This document shows, piece after piece, positions 54,008 through 62,879 of a DNA stretch of 64,000 nucleotides. Both the position numbers and the translations under genes were made by a program. Source of the DNA: Bombiscardovia nodaiensis (lineage in GTDB: Bacteria > Actinomycetota > Actinomycetes > Actinomycetales > Bifidobacteriaceae); the NCBI GenBank assembly GCA_033127725.1, contig AP026798.1:1426001-1490000 (forward strand), written 5' to 3'. Each line of letters starts with the position of its first letter. The first letter of the stretch is position 1. The notes beneath the pieces are model-generated. The model was given only the letters and a program-made list of their open reading frames with translations, was not told the origin of the DNA and did no database searches.

Positions 54008-55084
54008 TTACGAAAGCTCCTGATTAGTCTCCAAAGCACTGCGAATGTGACTGCGCTTGACTCCTGCAGCCAGCGTCATAGCGATGTTGAGCGAGAGCGC
54101 ATCAATCCTGCTCTGGTCTTTACCCGCCAGCGCCTGCTGGGCCATTTCATCGGTCGTATCCGAAGGACGAGCCACCTGCATCTGGCTGCTCAGAGCAAAG
54201 CCGTACTCCCGAGCAGCTGCAGTCAGCCGTCCCCTCCTGCCCTCGTAGAAGTGCGTGCGTTGACTGGCTGCCTTGGGGAAAGCTATCACGTCCACCTGCA
54301 CGCTCTGGAGGGCTTGAGCTTGCAAGGTCGCCGAGTCCACCGCTATGACCACAGCTGCAGCCCCATCCTCCAGGCAAATAGCCAGAGAACGCTGGACGTC
54401 GAACATGCTCATGGGCGCTTGAACGTCGAGCGAGCGCTCCAAAGAACTCACCTTGTGAGCGCTGAGAACGCCAACCGGGTTGCCCAGCATGTGCAAAAAT
54501 TCCGCCAGCTCCTCGGCCTGCTCACTGGCATCCTGCCCAACAAGCGCGAAAATAGCGAGGGCAGACGAGGGCCCGCCGGCAGCATTGGAGAGAATCTGCC
54601 CCAGCTCATTGGCTTCCAAGTCGCCGATGAGCAAGGGAATGTCTGCCTGGGGTATGCCAGCCTTTTTGACACTCTGCGGCAGCAAGACCGCGTACGCACC
54701 TCGCAGCTCGGCCTGAACCAGTAGATGGTCCAAACTGGTTTCCTGGTCTCCCTCTGGCTCAGAAACAGACTCAGTCGAAGACGACGACGCTTGAACTTGC
54801 TCCACTTCCTGCGTCGGTGTCTGCTGGGAGTATTGGGTGTCGTCATTGATGGGTTCAGCTGCGCTCTGGAGGGGCTGGGTAGGCGGGGTGCCTAAATCCA
54901 CATGCTCCTCACCCGGGCCAAGGTAAGGCAGGTAGAGCGAACCAGGGCGCACCGAATTGAGGTCGTCAGCTAAAGAAGTGACGGTCACATCTTGCGCAAA
55001 GCTCGGCACGAGTTCCAGCCCATAGTGGCTGTGCAGATAGCCTAAGGTCATCCGCTGAGAGATTGACTCGCTTAGCGCGCTCAT
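54008..55084 (-). CDS. Degenerate MurE-like protein at the murE position
   Basis: 358-residue protein of no certain function in the slot where murE lies in most such clusters. The N-terminal part keeps Mur ligase wording (VTSLADDLNSVRPGSLYLPYLG, in part, 34-55, then GAYAVLLP). A low-complexity linker (70-115) is inserted. The stretch IFALVGQDASEQAEEL (178-193) lines up with the Mur P-loop G-T-N-G-K-T but has lost Gly, Lys and Thr. MFDVQRSLAICLEDGAAAVV and DVIAFPKAAS align with the MurE central domain (TTP-LQ-x-L, E-x-SSHAL, FTN-DH) yet lack its catalytic residues, and the third domain is missing. So it cannot be an active ligase; a structural or regulatory role is possible. GAGAGG precedes the ATG. 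A working murE must lie elsewhere. Confidence 0.7.
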   Translation of the reverse strand: MSALSESISQRMTLGYLHSHYGLELVPSFAQDVTVTSLADDLNSVRPGSLYLPYLGPGEEHVDLGTPPTQPLQSAAEPINDDTQYSQQTPTQEVEQVQASSSSTESVSEPEGDQETSLDHLLVQAELRGAYAVLLPQSVKKAGIPQADIPLLIGDLEANELGQILSNAAGGPSSALAIFALVGQDASEQAEELAEFLHMLGNPVGVLSAHKVSSLERSLDVQAPMSMFDVQRSLAICLEDGAAAVVIAVDSATLQAQALQSVQVDVIAFPKAASQRTHFYEGRRGRLTAAAREYGFALSSQMQVARPSDTTDEMAQQALAGKDQSRIDALSLNIAMTLAAGVKRSHIRSALETNQELS

Positions 55085-55163
55085 ACCTGTGCCTCTCTAC
55101 CGCCAGTTGGCAGTATGCGCGGTGCTACAACCCGCAGCGAACTTTCGCTCTTCCTCATGCCTA

Positions 55164-57008
55164 TCACCATTCAACAGGGATAGCATCTGTACGCGGCGCA
55201 GAGGGCGGCACCTCGTATTTCTGCATAAGGAATTCACCAATTTGGGCGAAGATTGGACCGGCCGTTAAACCGCCGTATGTACCTTGCGGATCTTTCATGA
55301 CCACCGTGATGACGAAGCGGGGATTGTCAGCGGGAATAATGCCCGACCAATCGCTCACAATCGAAGTCAGTGAGCCGTTGGCTCCAGCGACTTCAGCAGT
55401 ACCAGTTTTGGAGGCGACCCGGTAGCCGTTGACCGCAGCCACATTTTTGAATTTCTCTGCCACCGACTCCATGCCATTCATGACTTGACCGGCCACCTGC
55501 TCGTCAACCACCCTGACCGGCTGGGTGCTCGAACTCGTACTTTTGCCGTCGCCATCCACCTGCGCTATCAGGCTCTGCTGGTTACGCACGCCCTTATTTG
55601 CAATAGTGGAGACCGCGTTGGTCAGCTGTATGGCGTTAGTAGCGTAGCCCTGGCCAAAAAGCACCGTGTTGCGGGTACGCCGATCCCAGGTCTGCGGGGA
55701 GGTGAGCAGGCCGCGAGACTCGCCCTGCAAGCCCAAACCCGAGGGCTGTCCGATACCAAACTTCGTTAAGTATTCGTAGCGCTTCTGGTCCGGGTACTGC
55801 TCCCCCGCCATAACCATGCCCACGTTGGACGAGTTCTGCAAGATGCCAGCCATCGTCCAATGCTCGGCCTGGTGGTTGGTGGCATCGTGGTACTCCTGCC
55901 CGTCAACCTTGAGATGGTCTGGCACCGTGAATTTGTCGGTCATCGCGTGCACACCCTCCTGGAGCATGCCCGAGAGCGTAATCGTTTTACCAATGGAGCC
56001 AGGCTCGAAGGTCTGAGAAACTACCAGCGGCGGATTCATCTTTGCCTCGGCCGAGCCAGCCGGATGATTTTCGGTGTCGGCCAGGGCAATAATCTTCCCG
56101 GTCTGCGGCTCCTGGACCACTGCCATAGCCCAGCCCGCGTGGTACTTGTCCTTGCCTTCCTGCAAAGCCTTCTGCACGTACCACTGCACGTCACCGTCAA
56201 CCGTTAAGTGCACGTCTTTGCCGTTCACTGGCTGCTTGGACTTGACTTCCGTGCCTGGTATCTGCTGGCCCTGCCGCCCCTGCTGGTAGACCTCGTAACC
56301 ATCTGTGCCCGTCAGCAAGCCGTTCTCCATATATTCTATGCCGGCCACGCCATTACCCTCTGTGTCCACACCGCCCAGGAGCGAACCCATCAGGTCGCCG
56401 TGGGGGTAGGAGCGTTCATTGCTCAACTCCGCGGATATAATGCCAGCAATATGCAGCTTGTCAATTGCGCGCTTGATCTGAGGTGTCACATCCTTTTTGA
56501 GGACCACGTATGAGCCAGTGCCCGTCAGCTGAGCGCCTAACTCCATAGCGTTGACGCCGAGCACCGGGGCCAGTAGTCGGGCCACTGCAGCTGGACCGCT
56601 GGCACCAACCGGCTTACCATCAATCGAATGGCAGTAGCTGCTGGTCGCTTTTGTGCACTTGACTGGCGTAAAATCGGCCGCAGCCTTCGGAGACCCCACA
56701 ATTGTGTAGCGCTCCAAACTCTGAGCCAACACCATGCCATTCGCATCTACAATCCGCCCCCGCTGAGCCTGGAGGGTGTGGGGCACGGTCCGACTCTTGG
56801 TAGCCGCTTCGGCCGTGGCCTGTCCTTCAAACAGCTGAATCCAAGCCAATTTGCCCAAGGCTACGACTGCCACCAGAGCCAAGACAATAGCAACCACCAC
56901 CGAACGCTGGGCGAAGGTCACCAAGTTAAAAACTCTCGTGCCCTTGCGCCGGTTGGCCCGTCCGCCCGTGCGGCCACCGGTTCGCTTTGGCAACTGGCTA
57001 CGATTCAA
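55164..57008 (-). CDS. ftsI: Division-specific penicillin-binding protein FtsI
   Basis: Class B PBP, septal transpeptidase that cross-links peptidoglycan, 614 residues. A basic N-terminus and one membrane segment (SVVVAIVLALVAVVALGKLA) precede the PBP dimer domain. The active-site Ser338 is in EPGSIGKT, SSN is at 393-395 and KTG at 534-536; all are intact. The start is TTG, overlapping the stop of the upstream gene (TTGA), with AGGCAGG upstream, so translation is coupled. Confidence 0.95.
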   Translation of the reverse strand: MNRSQLPKRTGGRTGGRANRRKGTRVFNLVTFAQRSVVVAIVLALVAVVALGKLAWIQLFEGQATAEAATKSRTVPHTLQAQRGRIVDANGMVLAQSLERYTIVGSPKAAADFTPVKCTKATSSYCHSIDGKPVGASGPAAVARLLAPVLGVNAMELGAQLTGTGSYVVLKKDVTPQIKRAIDKLHIAGIISAELSNERSYPHGDLMGSLLGGVDTEGNGVAGIEYMENGLLTGTDGYEVYQQGRQGQQIPGTEVKSKQPVNGKDVHLTVDGDVQWYVQKALQEGKDKYHAGWAMAVVQEPQTGKIIALADTENHPAGSAEAKMNPPLVVSQTFEPGSIGKTITLSGMLQEGVHAMTDKFTVPDHLKVDGQEYHDATNHQAEHWTMAGILQNSSNVGMVMAGEQYPDQKRYEYLTKFGIGQPSGLGLQGESRGLLTSPQTWDRRTRNTVLFGQGYATNAIQLTNAVSTIANKGVRNQQSLIAQVDGDGKSTSSSTQPVRVVDEQVAGQVMNGMESVAEKFKNVAAVNGYRVASKTGTAEVAGANGSLTSIVSDWSGIIPADNPRFVITVVMKDPQGTYGGLTAGPIFAQIGEFLMQKYEVPPSAPRTDAIPVEW

Positions 57009-57583
57009 TGCTGACCTGCCTGGGCCTTTTGCTCCGCCTGTGCCGCCTGCTCAGCGCTCTTGGCTGCTTGCCCCTCCTGCCCTGCCTTGGAAGTAGGCAA
57101 ACTTGCGGATGAGGACGAAGGCTGCATCTGCTGGCTGGGCTGGTAGCCGTTCAGATCGATAGAGTTGACCCCCTGCTGAGGGACCATGCCCATCTGCTGA
57201 GCCTTGTCAGGCAAGGCGGCTTGCAACTGGTCGAGCTTATTCTGGTCGTCTTGCACGTCTTGTGTAAGCTGGCTGATTGAGACTCGAACAGAGCTGGCCT
57301 CGAAGGAATTCTGCACCATCTGCGTGCGCAGGAGGAGAGAAATGACCAAGCAAGCGCTCAAGAAAACGAGTGCCACAACGAAGTAAATGAGCGGTGTGGA
57401 GCGAGTGCTGGCCCAGGATGCAACTCCCCGGGCACGCTGACCCCAGGTGTCAGCCTGCGTTGAACTCGACGAGCGCCCACCTTCAATGAGGCTGAGCTGG
57501 GGGCGCCGGGTTTCGCTCTGCTGTCCTGGTCTGCGCTGGTCTGGTGCCCGCATAGAACGCACGGAACGAGCTGTTGAGGCCAT
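57005..57583 (-). CDS. FtsL-like divisome protein
   Basis: Small bitopic membrane protein, 192 residues: a cytoplasmic basic part (1-60), one membrane segment (YFVVALVFLSACLVISLLL, about 68-86), a short coiled coil (SISQLTQDVQDDQNKLDQLQ) and a Gln/Ala-rich tail. Between rsmH and ftsI this is the place of FtsL, whose sequence is always poorly conserved; assignment rests on position and topology. I chose the ATG at 57583, about 7 bases after GGGGAGGAG; the ATG at 57589 touches that site directly. Confidence 0.75.
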   Translation of the reverse strand: MASTARSVRSMRAPDQRRPGQQSETRRPQLSLIEGGRSSSSTQADTWGQRARGVASWASTRSTPLIYFVVALVFLSACLVISLLLRTQMVQNSFEASSVRVSISQLTQDVQDDQNKLDQLQAALPDKAQQMGMVPQQGVNSIDLNGYQPSQQMQPSSSSASLPTSKAGQEGQAAKSAEQAAQAEQKAQAGQH

Positions 57584-57585
57584 CG

Positions 57586-58692
57586 TCATCTCCTCCCCAC
57601 GTGGTGGTGGCTATATACGCTGTGATCTGAAGTCTGTGTCCACTCTTGCTGCCGCTCGGCTGGAATCGGCCTGGTCAGCTGGACGGCCCGCAAGCGCACG
57701 GATGCTGAACGCGGATTGCTAACAACCTGCTGCCCACTGGCTTTGAGTGCCCCATGCGTCAAATCTTCGAAGAAAGGTTGCGCTTGCTCGGGCACGACCG
57801 GCAGGCCCTGGGGAAGGTCGAACTTGAGCCCGCTGGCCATGAATCGCTTCACCGTGCGGTCCTCCAGCGAGTGGTAAGACTCCACCACCAGCCGTCCGCC
57901 CAGGCGCAGGTGGGAGGCAGCTTGCGGCAGCGTACTCACCAGCTTGTCGAGCTCACCGTTCACTTCAATGCGCAAGGCCTGGAAAACGCGCTTTGCCGGA
58001 TTGCCCGGAGCCCGGTGGGCTTTAGGCACAACTGCGTCTACTAAGCGGTCCAGCTGCGAGGAGGTACGCAAAGGCGCACGTTCGCGGGTTTGCACCACGC
58101 GTCGGGCGATGGGCCGGGCAAAGCGCTCTTCACCGTAGTCCTTAAAAATCCGTGTTAAATCATCCAAGGAGTAGGTGGCTAACACTTGCGCCGCAGTCAG
58201 CTCCTGAGAGGAATCCATGCGCATGTCGAGAGGGGCGTCCTGGCTGTAGGAGAAACCGCGCGCGCGCTCGTCAATCTGCAGGCTCGAAAGCCCTAAGTCC
58301 ATAAATACTGCACTAACCTGGTTTAGCTGGTGGGCGTTCAGAATCTCGTCCAGCTGGTCGAAGGCCGCGTGCACTGGCAGGAAACGGTCAGATAGACCTT
58401 CTGCCTGCATACGTTCCTGGGCCAGGCCCAGGGCCTCCTGGTCGCGGTCAATGCCCAGCAGACGAGCCGCTGGCACCGCTTTAAGAAAAGCCGTGGCATG
58501 TCCAGCTAAGCCCAGTGTGCAGTCCACCACCCAGGGGTTCTCTGGAGTCAGGGCTGTCGAGACCAGTTGCACGCACTCGTCCAAAAGCACCGGCTGGTGA
58601 ATCTGACTCAGGGAGGAAAGGCTGTTCGACGACTCTTGCGACTGGGATAGGGACGGCGTTTGTTGTGGAGGAGTCTGCTGTGAAATTGCCAT
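57586..58692 (-). CDS. rsmH: 16S rRNA (cytosine1402-N4)-methyltransferase
   Basis: SAM-dependent methyltransferase (MraW) of the ribosomal decoding site, 368 residues. HQPVLLDECVQLV opens the domain; VVDCTLGLAGHATAFL is the SAM-binding loop; AVFMDLGLSSLQID and RVFQALRIEVNGELD are family marks. It overlaps mraZ at TGATG. The Ser/Gln-rich first 30 residues are an extension. Confidence 0.96.
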   Translation of the reverse strand: MAISQQTPPQQTPSLSQSQESSNSLSSLSQIHQPVLLDECVQLVSTALTPENPWVVDCTLGLAGHATAFLKAVPAARLLGIDRDQEALGLAQERMQAEGLSDRFLPVHAAFDQLDEILNAHQLNQVSAVFMDLGLSSLQIDERARGFSYSQDAPLDMRMDSSQELTAAQVLATYSLDDLTRIFKDYGEERFARPIARRVVQTRERAPLRTSSQLDRLVDAVVPKAHRAPGNPAKRVFQALRIEVNGELDKLVSTLPQAASHLRLGGRLVVESYHSLEDRTVKRFMASGLKFDLPQGLPVVPEQAQPFFEDLTHGALKASGQQVVSNPRSASVRLRAVQLTRPIPAERQQEWTQTSDHSVYSHHHVGRR

Positions 58693-59192
58693 CAGAAATC
58701 CACCACCGGTAACACGTCGTCAGCAATGTCGGAGTAGCCCTGCTCCTTGCTGGCCAGATAAGACTGCCAAGCGTCCTTGTCCCAAATCTCAGCTCGGGTT
58801 CCTACTCCAATAACAACGATATCTTGGCCCAGATGAGCGTATTCACGCAGCATAGGCGGCACCAGCACGCGGCCCTGCTTGTCTGGATCCTGGTCTACAG
58901 CGCCAGAGAGGAAAACGCGCAGGTACTCGCGGGCGGCCCGGTTGCCCAGGGAGGTCCGCTGAATTTGTGCGGCTATACGGCGGAATTCGTCGGCAGGTAG
59001 GAGGTAGACGCAGCGCTCCTGGCCGCGAGCCATCACGAGCCCTGCTCCCAAGCGGCTGCGGAATTTCGCAGGCAGCGCCATACGACCCTTCGCATCCATC
59101 TTGGGCGTGTAGGTGCCCAGTAAGAGCGCAGGAAGCGCAGACTGGTCGGTGATCTGCTCGAAGGTGGTCTCCTGGCTGTTCGCATCGGTCAC
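58692..59192 (-). CDS. mraZ: Transcriptional regulator MraZ
   Basis: Ring-forming DNA-binding protein that represses its own cluster, 166 residues. Two AbrB-like domains are seen: GTYTPKMDAKGRMALPAKFR and DQDPDKQGRVLVPPMLREYA. The start is GTG at 59192, 8 bases after AGGAGG; the GTG at 59201 lies almost on that site and is rejected. It is the first gene of the cluster, and GTGGGG repeats lie upstream. Confidence 0.94.
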   Translation of the reverse strand: MTDANSQETTFEQITDQSALPALLLGTYTPKMDAKGRMALPAKFRSRLGAGLVMARGQERCVYLLPADEFRRIAAQIQRTSLGNRAAREYLRVFLSGAVDQDPDKQGRVLVPPMLREYAHLGQDIVVIGVGTRAEIWDKDAWQSYLASKEQGYSDIADDVLPVVDF

Positions 59193-59509
59193 GGCTTCCA
59201 CCTCCTACTCGCATATCAAGTTCCGTGTACTTACTTACACACTCAAAAAGTCGCTGCCCCCCACAAGCATTCCCCACTTTACCCCACTCTTCACCTCAAA
59301 TCACCCTAGACTAGGATTTTTTTTGACTCTGTGCCCACTTTTCACACGTTCGACTCGTTCTGCTCCCGTTTCGGCTCCCGTGCAGATGCGGTTGATAGCG
59401 GCTCAGGACCCGCCCCGGTGCGTCAGCGCAATCTAGTATGGGGCGAGCGGTATAGTTGAATGCCTGGTTTTACTGGTATGGGGATTTTCCTAGAACGGAC
59501 GAAAAGCCT
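59193..59509. other. Divergent region between mraZ and the HelD-type gene
   Basis: 317 bases with no gene. It holds the mraZ ribosome binding site, the MraZ-box repeats (59259-59287), a run of eight Ts (59317-59324) and a TATAGT -10 candidate for the helicase gene (59451-59456). The mraZ promoter itself is not clear. Confidence 0.55.
59259..59287 (-). promoter_or_regulatory. MraZ-box repeats
   Basis: On the minus strand GTGGGG occurs three times (plus-strand CCCCAC at 59282, 59272 and 59259), spaced 10 and 13 bases, with a further GTGGG at 59338-59334. MraZ binds TGGG-type repeats one helical turn apart upstream of its own gene. Confidence 0.65.
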
Positions 59510-61795
59510 ATGTCAACCTACTCTTCACAGCTACACGAAGAACAAGGAGCCGTAGACCGCGCATACGGTCGACTTGACAGCCTACGCACGCAGACCAAAT
59601 CTCGCCTCGATGCCGTTCGAGCGGCGGGCTCCCATGGCTCGCCCACCCAGCGCACCGAACGTGACTCCTTTGCCAACATGTACGAGGACCGCCTGGCCCA
59701 ACTGAGGGCTGTGGAGGACCGCCTGGTGTTTGGCCGCCTAGACCAGAGCGACGGAGAGCGGCGCTATATCGGCAGAATTGGCCTGTCGAGTGAGGCCCAC
59801 GAACCCATTTTGACCGACTGGCGAGCAGAAGCCGCCCGGCCCTTCTACGAAGCCACCCCCTCCCACCACGGCAACATTGCCCTGCGCCGACACATTACCC
59901 TGAGCTTCCGCACAGTCACCGGCATTGAAGACGAAGTGCTCGACGTGCACTCCCGCGAAGTAGACCAAGCCGCCAGTCAGGGAACCTTGGCAGGAGAAGG
60001 CGCACTCTTAGCCTCGCTCTCCAGCAGGCGAACCGGCAAAATGACCGACATCGTGGCCACCATCCAGGCTGAGCAGGACCGCATTATCCGCGCCGATTTA
60101 GGCCACGCAGTCGTCGTCCAAGGCGGGCCAGGAACGGGAAAAACAGCTGTAGCCCTCCACCGTGCCGCCTACCTGCTCTACACTCACCGGGCCACACTCG
60201 AGCGCTCCGGAGTCCTTGTTGTGGGCCCCAGTTCCACTTTTTTGCGCTACATTGACCAGGTGCTGCCCTCCTTGGGGGAGACTGGCGTGCTCAGCCGCAC
60301 CATTGGCGACCTGATTCCAGGCTACGAAGCAACGGCCAGCGAAAGCGCTTACGTGGCCCGGCTCAAGGGAGACAAGCGAATGGCAGCGCTGATTGCGAGC
60401 GCGGTCCACAGCCGCGAGCGTGTTCCTTCTGAGCTGCCTGCCGTCTCCGTTGAAGGAGTGCGCGTGCCCATGCTCGCCGTCGACCTAGAACAGGCCTTGA
60501 GCGATGCTCACCGCACCCGGCAGCCGCACAATAAGGCCCGCGAGACTTTCGCTCGCGCGGTACTGCAGGCGATGGTCAATCGCTACGCCGAGCGCGTAGA
60601 TTATGAGCCCGAAGCCGATGAACTCTCCCGGGTTAAAGCCCTGCTGCGCATGAACGACCAGGTGCGCAAGACCATTAACCTGGCCTGGCTACCCATGAAG
60701 GCCGACTGGTTGCTCGACAACCTGTGGTCTCATCCGGCGCTCATCACCCGCCTGGCCCCCTGGCTCAGCCCCGAGCAAGTTCAATCCTTAGTGCGCCCCA
60801 AGGGCTCGCCACTCACCGTTTCCGACATTCCCCTCCTCGACGAAGCCATGGAATTGCTGGGCCCGGACCCCAAAGAGATGGCCCGGCAGGCAGCTCAAGA
60901 AGCCCGGCAGGCCCAAGAACGGCAGTTTGCACAGGACACTTTGGCTCAAAATGGGATTGGGACCGGCCTAGTCACCTCTCAGATGCTCCTCGACAACATC
61001 AATGGTCTGGACACTCAGGCCGTAGCTCAGCGGGCTGCGGAAGATCGAGAGTGGGCGTTTGGCCATATTGTTGTTGACGAAGCCCAGGAGCTGACAGCCA
61101 TGGACTGGCGGATGCTCGTCCGCCGCTGCCCCTCGCGCTCGTTCACCATTGTGGGAGATGTCGCTCAAACCTCAGCTCTGGGGGGCACGCGCTCCTGGCA
61201 GCAGACCATGGACCAGCTTTTTGGACCAGATGGTTGGGACCTAAATGAATTGACGATCGACTACCGTAACCCTCAAGAGGTCTCCCAGCTAGCTGCCCGC
61301 TTTGCCCAAGCTCAGGGCCTCCACGTTTCCACACTCAAGGCCGTTAGGGCCGTACCAGGAGCAGTCGAGCGCATCCGCGTCAGCTCACCAGAGGAGTGTC
61401 TGGAAGCTGCAAGCCAGGCAGCTGCGCGCCTAGCCCACAAGTTTGTCTCGCCCGACGGGACCGGACGAGTGGCGGTCATCACCGCTGCAGATCAGGTGAC
61501 CGCTTTGAAAGCTGCCGTAGGCAAAGCCTACCGCCAGGCCGCCGGAGGCTCGGCTGCCGATCGTCTGGCCAGCCAAAGTCAATGGGACCGCCAGCTCATC
61601 GTAACAGCGACGGATGGAACCAAGGGCTTAGAGTTTGACGCGGTCGTTTTGGTAGACCCTCAGCGGATTGCTGACTCAGCCCCGTCAAGACTGGTGGCAG
61701 CTTCAGATTTATACGTTGCTATGACTAGACCCACCCAGCAGTTAGTTATTGTGGAACAGGCAGACGACGGCGCAAACGCAACCTGGGATAAGTAG
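59510..61795 (+). CDS. HelD/HelR-type RNA polymerase-associated helicase
   Basis: UvrD-like superfamily 1 ATPase of the HelD group, which removes stalled RNA polymerase from DNA; 761 residues. An N-terminal coiled region (1-70, SQLHEEQGAVDRAYGRLDSL in part) is the arm that enters the polymerase channel. GGPGTGKT (205-212) is Walker A, VDEAQELTAMDW the DEAD-box equivalent, LTIDYRN and GLEFDAVVLVD later helicase motifs, and YVAMTRPTQQL motif VI. Some relatives (HelR) add rifamycin tolerance. The ATG at 59510 has only a weak site (GGACGAAAAG); a TTG 18 codons earlier is unlikely. It is convergent with nrdR (8-base gap). Confidence 0.85.
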   Translation: MSTYSSQLHEEQGAVDRAYGRLDSLRTQTKSRLDAVRAAGSHGSPTQRTERDSFANMYEDRLAQLRAVEDRLVFGRLDQSDGERRYIGRIGLSSEAHEPILTDWRAEAARPFYEATPSHHGNIALRRHITLSFRTVTGIEDEVLDVHSREVDQAASQGTLAGEGALLASLSSRRTGKMTDIVATIQAEQDRIIRADLGHAVVVQGGPGTGKTAVALHRAAYLLYTHRATLERSGVLVVGPSSTFLRYIDQVLPSLGETGVLSRTIGDLIPGYEATASESAYVARLKGDKRMAALIASAVHSRERVPSELPAVSVEGVRVPMLAVDLEQALSDAHRTRQPHNKARETFARAVLQAMVNRYAERVDYEPEADELSRVKALLRMNDQVRKTINLAWLPMKADWLLDNLWSHPALITRLAPWLSPEQVQSLVRPKGSPLTVSDIPLLDEAMELLGPDPKEMARQAAQEARQAQERQFAQDTLAQNGIGTGLVTSQMLLDNINGLDTQAVAQRAAEDREWAFGHIVVDEAQELTAMDWRMLVRRCPSRSFTIVGDVAQTSALGGTRSWQQTMDQLFGPDGWDLNELTIDYRNPQEVSQLAARFAQAQGLHVSTLKAVRAVPGAVERIRVSSPEECLEAASQAAARLAHKFVSPDGTGRVAVITAADQVTALKAAVGKAYRQAAGGSAADRLASQSQWDRQLIVTATDGTKGLEFDAVVLVDPQRIADSAPSRLVAASDLYVAMTRPTQQLVIVEQADDGANATWDK

Positions 61796-61803
61796 GAGCA
61801 CAG

Positions 61804-62268
61804 TCACAGAAGGGTGTCAGCGAGATCTTCCGCCCGCAAGTTGTCGATCGCTGCCTGGAAGTCTTCAAGTCCGTTAAAGTTCTGGTAGACGGAGGCAAAA
61901 CGCAGGTAGGCCACTTCGTCCAGCTTGCGCAAGGGCTGCAAGATAGCCTTGCCCACCTCATCAGAATTCACTTGGGCCAACCCGCGCGAGCGAAGGTCCT
62001 CTTCTACTTGCTGCCCGAGCTGCTTCAAGGCATCTTCTTCGATATGCCTGCCCTGGCAGGCCTTGCGCACACCGGAGATGACCTTGTCCCTGTTGAAAGG
62101 CTCGCTGTTGCCAGACCGCTTTTTAACCAGCAGAGTGGCGGTTTCAACGGTTGTAAAGCGACGGGAGCACTTCGGGCACTCTCGACGGCGACGGATGGCA
62201 TAGCCATCGTCGCTAATTCGCGTGTCGACGACTTTCGTATCTGGATTTTGACAAAAAGGACAGTGCAT
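61804..62268 (-). CDS. nrdR: Transcriptional repressor NrdR
   Basis: Zinc-ribbon / ATP-cone repressor of ribonucleotide reductase genes, 154 residues. The zinc ligands are Cys3, Cys6, Cys31 and Cys34 (MHCPFC and ECPKC). The ATP-cone follows with [18 protein letters not shown]. The start MHCPFC has no ribosome binding site; a frame 23 residues longer is rejected because NrdR starts here. It follows the LysM gene by 65 bases, as in the divS-nrdR pair of Corynebacterium, so it may be co-transcribed in the SOS response. Confidence 0.94.
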   Translation of the reverse strand: MHCPFCQNPDTKVVDTRISDDGYAIRRRRECPKCSRRFTTVETATLLVKKRSGNSEPFNRDKVISGVRKACQGRHIEEDALKQLGQQVEEDLRSRGLAQVNSDEVGKAILQPLRKLDEVAYLRFASVYQNFNGLEDFQAAIDNLRAEDLADTLL

Positions 62269-62333
62269 ATCAACCGATGATAGCCTGAAAGTGCCAGAAA
62301 CAGAAGGCCCGCCGCGCCGGAAAAGCGATGAAT

Positions 62334-62732
62334 TCACTGCTTAGGCACAATAATACGCTGCCCAACTTGCAAAGATGGCGAATTGAGGCTATTGAGTTCC
62401 ATCAACTGGTCAACCCCCCGCGACACGTCTCCGCCCTGGGGTGTCACCATACTGGCATAGGTCCACAGGGTATCCCCCGGTTGGACAATATAACTGGTCA
62501 CTTCTTGCACGCCAGTGTCGGAACGAGCCTGGTCGCTCATAACTAAACCGGCACCCGCCACCAACAGGCAGCCAGCCAGCACCATGGCCGTGACTTTACC
62601 CTTCACCGTCAGCACTAGACGGCCAGAGGCGGAGGCAGGGGTAGCCCCCTGGCCCCGGCTTCCCCGCTTACCGCTGCGGGCACCCATGGCAAACTGCTTT
62701 GAAGACACTGGCATACTCACGCTTGCACTCAT
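62334..62732 (-). CDS. LysM protein at the SOS division-inhibitor position
   Basis: Bitopic or secreted protein, 132 residues: a basic N-terminus, a hydrophobic segment ([19 protein letters not shown], about 51-69) and one LysM domain that binds peptidoglycan ([16 protein letters not shown] ... VGQRIIVP). It is divergent from lexA with SOS boxes between, and next to nrdR. The same place is held by divS in Corynebacterium and chiZ (Rv2719c, also LysM) in Mycobacterium, which halt division after DNA damage. AAGGAGG lies 6-7 bases before the ATG at 62732. The role is inference from place and domain. Confidence 0.82.
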   Translation of the reverse strand: MSASVSMPVSSKQFAMGARSGKRGSRGQGATPASASGRLVLTVKGKVTAMVLAGCLLVAGAGLVMSDQARSDTGVQEVTSYIVQPGDTLWTYASMVTPQGGDVSRGVDQLMELNSLNSPSLQVGQRIIVPKQ

Positions 62733-62745
62733 AGGAAGCCTCCTT

Positions 62746-62777
62746 ACGAACATCTGTTCTATCGAACAAGTGTTCTA
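62746..62777. promoter_or_regulatory. Two adjacent SOS boxes
   Basis: ACGAACATCTGTTCTA (62746-62761) and TCGAACAAGTGTTCTA (62762-62777) abut each other. Both have the actinobacterial LexA core GAAC-N4-GTTC. They lie upstream of the LysM gene. Confidence 0.85.
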
Positions 62778-62813
62778 ATATTGACACACTTTTGCGAACT
62801 TAGCAAGGCCTAT

Positions 62814-62829
62814 TCGAACATTTGTTTGA
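62814..62829. promoter_or_regulatory. Third SOS box, at the lexA promoter
   Basis: TCGAACATTTGTTTGA matches the LexA consensus with one weak base. It overlaps the -35 candidate TTTGAT (62825-62830); an 18-base spacer leads to TATGCT (62849-62854). Confidence 0.8.
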
Positions 62830-62879
62830 TTTTCACCAAATCTTCCGCTATGCTGTAGCTGAGAGCGAAAGGAGTTCCC

